From CAZLYX01 sp964563885 (GTDB taxonomy: Bacteria > Pseudomonadota > Gammaproteobacteria > Burkholderiales > Neisseriaceae), in contig CAZLYX010000007.1 in assembly GCA_964563885.1 (NCBI GenBank), forward strand, positions 1 through 55,006: 55,006 nt of DNA, given 5' to 3'. Positions within the stretch are counted from its first letter, which is position 1, and each line of letters starts with the position of its first letter. Position numbers and translations under genes: made by a program. Shown piece by piece: positions 51,193 through 55,006 of this stretch. The notes below the pieces were generated by a model. It saw only the letters and a list, made by a program, of their open reading frames with translations. It made no database searches and was not told the DNA's origin.

Positions 51193-52290
51193 ATGACCCA
51201 ACCTAAAACCACACCATTCAATCAAGCTCATAAAGATGCCGGCGGCAAACTGGTCGATTTTTCTGGCTGGGAATTGCCAGTAAATTATGGCTCGCAAATT
51301 CAAGAACATGAAGCAGTTCGCACCGATGCAGGTATGTTCGACGTTTCCCACATGCTGGTAACCGATGTTTCGGGTGTTGAAGCCAAGGCATGGCTGCAAA
51401 ACCTATTGGCCAATGATGTGGCTAAACTCAGCCTTGTTGGCAAAGCCTTGTATTCGCCTATGCTCAATGAAGCTGGTGGCATCATGGATGATTTAATTGT
51501 TTATCGCAGCAACGAAGCAGAAACCGAGTATCGAATTGTCTCTAACGGTGCGACACGAGACAAAGATTTGGCACAGTTTCAAAAAACCAGTGCTAAGTTT
51601 GAGCTGGAGCTTAATCCACGTTACGATTTAGCGATGTTGGCAGTGCAAGGGCCTAAGGCCATTGAAAAGCTATTAACTGTTAAACCAGAGTGGGCAAATG
51701 TTATCCAAGACTTGCAAGTGTTTCAGGGTAAAGATGTTGGCGAAAATTGGTTTGTAGCGCGTACAGGCTACACAGGCGAAGAAGGTGTAGAAGTGATTTT
51801 GCCAGCCACAGCGGCTACAGCGTTTTTTGCTGAATTGCGCAATGCAGGTGTGCAGCCTTGTGGCTTAGGCGCACGTGATACCTTGCGCATGGAAGCGGGC
51901 ATGAACTTGTATGGCCATGATATGGATGATGACACCAGTCCTTTACAAGCAGGTATGGGCTGGACGGTTGACTTAAAAAACGAAGCGCGCGATTTTGTGG
52001 GCAAACAAGCTTTGCTGGCGTTGAAGGAGCAGGGCGTAGATGTAAAACAAGTTGGGCTGTTGCTGGAAACGCGTGGCGTGTTGCGCGAAGGCATGGCAGT
52101 AACCACTCCTGAAGGCCAAGGTTTGATTACCAGTGGCACGTTTTCACCAAGTTTGAAACAATCAATTGCGATTGCACGTGTGCCAAAAGATACTGGCGAT
52201 GTAGCACAAGTTGATATTCGAGGCACCTTAACAGATGTGCGCGTATTAAAATTGCCGTTTGTACGCAATGGTAAAAAGCAATTTGAATAA
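51193..52290 (+). CDS. gcvT: Glycine cleavage system aminomethyltransferase (T protein)
   Basis: Transfers the methylene group from aminomethyl-lipoyl-H-protein to tetrahydrofolate, releasing ammonia. 365 residues from ATG 51193, behind GGAGAAATTAAG. MTQPKTTPFNQAHKDAGGKL, VDFSGWELPVNYGSQIQEHE, MFDVSHMLVTDV and GARDTLRMEAGMNLYGHDMD (folate site) are diagnostic. It follows the glycine riboswitch and precedes gcvH. gcvP is not in the window next to it. Confidence 0.97.
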   Translation: MTQPKTTPFNQAHKDAGGKLVDFSGWELPVNYGSQIQEHEAVRTDAGMFDVSHMLVTDVSGVEAKAWLQNLLANDVAKLSLVGKALYSPMLNEAGGIMDDLIVYRSNEAETEYRIVSNGATRDKDLAQFQKTSAKFELELNPRYDLAMLAVQGPKAIEKLLTVKPEWANVIQDLQVFQGKDVGENWFVARTGYTGEEGVEVILPATAATAFFAELRNAGVQPCGLGARDTLRMEAGMNLYGHDMDDDTSPLQAGMGWTVDLKNEARDFVGKQALLALKEQGVDVKQVGLLLETRGVLREGMAVTTPEGQGLITSGTFSPSLKQSIAIARVPKDTGDVAQVDIRGTLTDVRVLKLPFVRNGKKQFE

Positions 52291-52293
52291 TCT

Positions 52294-52332
52294 TTAATAG
52301 GCTACCTGAAAAGGTTTCAGGTAGCCTATTAA
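52294..52332 (+). terminator. Paired-DUS hairpin between gcvT and gcvH
   Basis: TTAATAGGCTACCTGAAA and its exact complement around an AGG loop: an 18-bp perfect stem with DUS at 52299-52310 and 52316-52327. Few T's follow (AAGC). It should reduce or end read-through from gcvT, so gcvH may need its own promoter or depend on partial read-through. Confidence 0.75.
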
Positions 52333-52471
52333 GCATGAAGCATATAAAGATATTAGTTAGTTTCACTAATATTAAGCAATTATTTGATACCCTGCCAATT
52401 TTATGGCTGATAAGTGATTTAAATTTAAAATGTTCAGCTAGCCTGAACACACCCAACCTTAGGAGAGAAAT

Positions 52472-52855
52472 ATGAGCAATCTTCCCGCTGAATTAAAGTA
52501 TGTTTCAAGCCACGAGTGGCTGCGTGCCGAAGCTGATGGCAGCATCACTGTAGGCATTACTGAGCACGCCCAAGAACTGTTAGGCGACATTGTATTTGTT
52601 GAGTTGCCACAAGTTGGTGCTAAACTGGCTGCAGACGAGCAAGCTGGTGTGGTGGAATCTGTAAAAGCTGCTTCTGATATTTATGCACCGATTGCTGGCG
52701 AGATAGTTGCCATTAACGATGCATTAGTAGATGCACCAGAAACAGCCAATAGCGAGCCCTATGGCAGTGGTTGGTTTTTCAAAATTAAACCAGACAACGC
52801 TGCTGATTTAGATGGTTTACTAACTGCTGAGCAATATGCCGCTGAAATTGGCTAA
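52472..52855 (+). CDS. gcvH: Glycine cleavage system H protein
   Basis: A 127-residue lipoyl-carrier protein that shuttles the aminomethyl group between P, T and L proteins. Lipoylation lysine is Lys65 in GVVESVKAASDIYAP. YVSSHEWLRAEADGSITVGI and VFVELPQVGAKL are typical. AGGAGAGAAAT precedes the ATG. A 7-bp palindrome made of a variant DUS (TGTTCAG/CTGAACA, 52431-52449) lies 22 bp before the start. Confidence 0.97.
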   Translation: MSNLPAELKYVSSHEWLRAEADGSITVGITEHAQELLGDIVFVELPQVGAKLAADEQAGVVESVKAASDIYAPIAGEIVAINDALVDAPETANSEPYGSGWFFKIKPDNAADLDGLLTAEQYAAEIG

Positions 52856-52885
52856 GTTTTAGCGCTGCTTGGTGTAATGATGATG

Positions 52886-52920
52886 AAAACGGTCTTCTGC
52901 ATATGCGAAGGCCGTTTTAT
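52886..52920 (+). terminator. Intrinsic terminator after gcvH
   Basis: AAAACGGTCTTC (52886-52897) and GAAGGCCGTTTT (52907-52918) pair with one G-T wobble, loop TGCATATGC. Followed by AT. 31 bp after the stop. Confidence 0.8.
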
Positions 52921-53079
52921 TATGTTGAGCTTAGTTAACCAAGGTTTTTTAGCAAATTAGCTCATGTGGTCGTAAGTAAATTAATGAGTAGGATGGATAA
53001 GCGTTGTCTGTATTATTTGAGTTGGCGTGATGTCATTAAATCTATATTTTTTAGTCGGATTATTATCTAGAGAAAGAAT

Positions 53080-53640
53080 ATGCAGATGAGTTATTGTGAA
53101 TTTGTGAACAGCTTGCCAGCAAAAACCGATAATCCAAATAAACATTATCATGACCATTTATATGGATTTCCAATTCAAAATGATGAACAGTTATTTGAAC
53201 GCTTAGTATTAGAAATCAACCAAGCGGGCTTAAGTTGGACGTTGATATTAAAAAAGCAAGCAGCGTTCCGAGCAGCGTATGATGATTTTAATATCGCTAA
53301 AGTGGCTGTTTATCAAGAAGCAGATCGCCAACGTTTGCTTAGCGATGCTGGGATTGTGCGTAATAAATTAAAAGTGAATGCTGCTATTTATAACGCTCAA
53401 CAGATTTTGATATTACAAGCAGAATATGGTTCATTTAAGAACTGGCTCGATGCCCATCATCCGCTGGGATTGGGTGAGTGGGTAACGTTATTTAAGAAAA
53501 ACTTTAAGTTTGTTGGCAATGAAATTGTTAACGAATTTTTAATGAGCATAGGCTACCTGAAAGGTGCACATACAGAAGCATGCTTGGTCTACCAAACCCT
53601 ATTGACTGCTCGGCCGCAGTGGCTAAATAGTATAGATTGA
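53080..53640 (+). CDS. tag: DNA-3-methyladenine glycosylase I family protein
   Basis: A 186-residue Tag-family protein: CEFVNSLPAKTDNPNKHYHD near the start, the core YHDHLYGFPI, FERLVLEINQAGLSWTLILK and FRAAYDDFNIAKVA, then IVRNKLKVNAAIYNAQQI. The C-terminal GAHTEACLVY keeps His and Cys of the zinc snap; the other ligands would be Cys and His near the N-terminus. Compared with E. coli Tag the N-terminal motif is diverged. The DUS at 53550-53561 is read as IGYLKGAH, immediately before the zinc residues. GAGAAAGAAT precedes the ATG. Confidence 0.85.
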   Translation: MQMSYCEFVNSLPAKTDNPNKHYHDHLYGFPIQNDEQLFERLVLEINQAGLSWTLILKKQAAFRAAYDDFNIAKVAVYQEADRQRLLSDAGIVRNKLKVNAAIYNAQQILILQAEYGSFKNWLDAHHPLGLGEWVTLFKKNFKFVGNEIVNEFLMSIGYLKGAHTEACLVYQTLLTARPQWLNSID

Positions 53641-53765
53641 TTGTCGTATTAGCATGTTTTGATTGAGTATTCTGGGCGCAGATGTTTTCGAGGTTAATTA
53701 TCATATAGCGGACAACTTCTTTAAAAGCTTTATCCGTTTATACGGTTCACAAATAGCAGATATTT

Positions 53766-54851
53766 TTAATCAACTAATTCATCAGTTTGCAAGCTTACTT
53801 CAATTAACCTATAGCCCTTTGGGGCTCTTAAAAAACCAAAAGAGTTTTGTTTAAGTATTTTACCCTCAGCATGATTGATAACAACATTCATTATAGGATA
53901 TTGCCATTCTTTGGAGTCTCCACAATTGTCGTAATACGCATCAAAACTTTGGTCATCGTGAAGAAAAGAATTGAGCCCGACCATCGAAATAAAATAATCG
54001 GCTTTTGGCTTTTGACTTTCTAATAATCGCTTTTTTAAAACCACATCATTTTTTTTGATAAAATCTGATGATAGTGGGTTTTTCCAACTGCTTTTTCCAT
54101 CATACCAATAGATTTTATTATAAGAAAATTGTATCAACTTTTTAGTGGTTAAGTCTGTTAGCAATTCGCTGTTAAACCAATGTTCAAATTCTTTTTTGTA
54201 GATAATAAAGGAATAGTAGCTACCATCTTTTGCTAGAAATGATTTTCTGAGAGGATCTGCACTTCTAATTTTACTTTTTTCGAGCGAATAAAAATTTATT
54301 TGATCCTCAAAAGTAAAATCTTCTATCAAAATATTATTTTCAGTATCGATTAGAAGATTTTTCCCGCCGATGTATGAATAATGCTCGTCTTGATATGTCT
54401 TTTTTGCGCCTTTAAGCGCGACAAGCATGCTGTTTTGAACTTTCGTTAGGTGGTTATAAATTGCGGGAATCGCGATGTTTCCATTTTTATCAAAGAGTCC
54501 AGTTTTATCTATTTTATTATCTTTAAATCGTATGAAATTTTCATTTTCACAATCGGGTGTGTGATCAAAATAGTAGAGCATGTCTTGCCCGATCACTTTT
54601 CCCGATTTTGTAAGGAAGTAACTTGATGATTTGCCATTATTTTCTTCAATTACAGAAATAATATTCTCAAATTTAATAGGACGATTAGACCTGCCAACAA
54701 ACTTCGGTTCTATTTTTATCACTCCTGCTTTGTCTTTAAAACCAACCAATTCAGAATCTTTATTATAGAAAGAATACCAAGTATCGTTATTTTGTCCATA
54801 ACAGGAAAGATTGGCGAAAAATGCAAGACCAAGAAAGAGAATCTTTTTCAT
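53766..54851 (-). CDS. WG-repeat-like exported protein, AT-rich
   Basis: A 361-residue protein with a signal peptide (MKKILFLGLAFFANLSCYGQ). The N-terminal half shows two WG-repeat-like units (WYSFYNKDSELVGFKDKAGV then IKIEPKF; TGLFDKNGNIAIPAIYNHL), as in KWG/WG proteins. The rest is Lys/Asn/Phe-rich and unassigned. Composition is clearly more AT-rich than the neighbours, and the residue style (many Lys, Asn, Ile, Tyr) resembles Bacteroidetes proteins, hinting at horizontal transfer. It carries no DUS. Such repeats are of unknown function; some are surface or effector-related. Confidence 0.65.
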   Translation of the reverse strand: MKKILFLGLAFFANLSCYGQNNDTWYSFYNKDSELVGFKDKAGVIKIEPKFVGRSNRPIKFENIISVIEENNGKSSSYFLTKSGKVIGQDMLYYFDHTPDCENENFIRFKDNKIDKTGLFDKNGNIAIPAIYNHLTKVQNSMLVALKGAKKTYQDEHYSYIGGKNLLIDTENNILIEDFTFEDQINFYSLEKSKIRSADPLRKSFLAKDGSYYSFIIYKKEFEHWFNSELLTDLTTKKLIQFSYNKIYWYDGKSSWKNPLSSDFIKKNDVVLKKRLLESQKPKADYFISMVGLNSFLHDDQSFDAYYDNCGDSKEWQYPIMNVVINHAEGKILKQNSFGFLRAPKGYRLIEVSLQTDELVD

Positions 54852-54924
54852 ATTTGAACTTAAATGTGGTTTAAAATAATTGTATCAAAGTAAATGCTTT
54901 TTTTTGGTTTTGTCGAAACGCTTT

Positions 54925-55006
54925 TTAAAGTTGTATTTTATCTAAATGTACCTGATAAGCAATAATTTCTATAGTGGCGGAACCATTGTTGCTTAGATGT
55001 TTGATT
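54925..55006 (-). CDS. Possible 3' end of a gene running off the right edge
   Basis: On the minus strand one frame is open from the window edge to a TAA at 54925-54927. It reads IKHLSNNGSATIEIIAYQVH followed by LDKIQL. The other two frames close within the segment or are implausible. Too little is visible to name a family, and a chance frame is possible. Confidence 0.3.
   Translation of the reverse strand, partial: IKHLSNNGSATIEIIAYQVHLDKIQL

Overview
The window looks like chromosomal DNA of a low-GC (roughly low-to-mid 40s % by eye) member of the Neisseriaceae (Betaproteobacteria). The main evidence is the 12-mer AGGCTACCTGAA or its complement TTCAGGTAGCCT, found exactly about 44 times in 55 kb. 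From memory this is the DNA uptake sequence (DUS) dialect described for Eikenella. The base composition is too low for Eikenella corrodens itself, so a lower-GC relative (Snodgrassella, Stenoxybacter, Alysiella or similar) is more likely; the genus is not settled. There are two 100-N assembly gaps (2981-3080 and 14787-14886). No tRNA, rRNA, CRISPR array, transposase or phage gene was seen.

Layout. 1-5.8 kb, mostly minus strand: end of a molybdate-binding (Mop/TOBE) protein, a CitE-like lyase, a DUF3108 periplasmic protein, a gap with a heptamer tandem array and an unrecognised possibly imported gene, then purN, a DUF2798 membrane protein, a YbiI-type zinc-finger protein and an ArgO-type exporter divergent from its likely regulator ArgP. 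7-9 kb: fabA-fabB. 9-13 kb, minus strand: an NlpC/P60 lipoprotein, Uup and a LysR regulator divergent from yjcH-actP (acetate uptake). 15.5-23.9 kb: a plus-strand run with folC, a SPOR-domain protein, cvpA, purF, metZ and a CynX/NimT-type transporter. 24-27.6 kb: yejBEF peptide importer. 27.6-36.4 kb: trxA, an EamA transporter, rpsT, pldA, DUF502-aspS and an ABC-F protein. 36.5-44.2 kb: pyrG, a Spy/CpxP-like protein, rpe, gdhA, thyA and an OppA-like binding lipoprotein. 44.4-50.6 kb: radC, a Nudix hydrolase with an odd repeated N-terminal extension, gloB, an NhaD-type antiporter, YbaN, DUF1415 and an Lrp-family regulator. 50.9-52.9 kb: tandem glycine riboswitch, gcvT and gcvH. The right end has a tag-type DNA glycosylase and an AT-rich WG-repeat-like secreted protein.

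Functional themes. Most of the window is housekeeping: purine, pyrimidine and folate synthesis, unsaturated fatty acid synthesis, amino-acid metabolism, translation factors and envelope maintenance. Acetate uptake (actP), glycine cleavage (gcvTH) and peptide import (yejBEF plus a distant OppA-like protein) suggest use of small organic acids and amino acids. DUS do more than mark DNA for uptake: they are often paired as perfect inverted repeats forming terminators, they lie inside coding sequences mainly in two reading frames, and one forms part of the glycine riboswitch.

The items most worth a second look are the 27-residue triple repeat in front of the Nudix enzyme, the DUS inside the riboswitch aptamer, a patch of foreign-dialect DUS around aspS, a 20-bp inverted repeat with TATAAT in its loop upstream of DUF502-aspS, and the actP gap, whose 55-bp identical flanks show that it is an assembly artefact.
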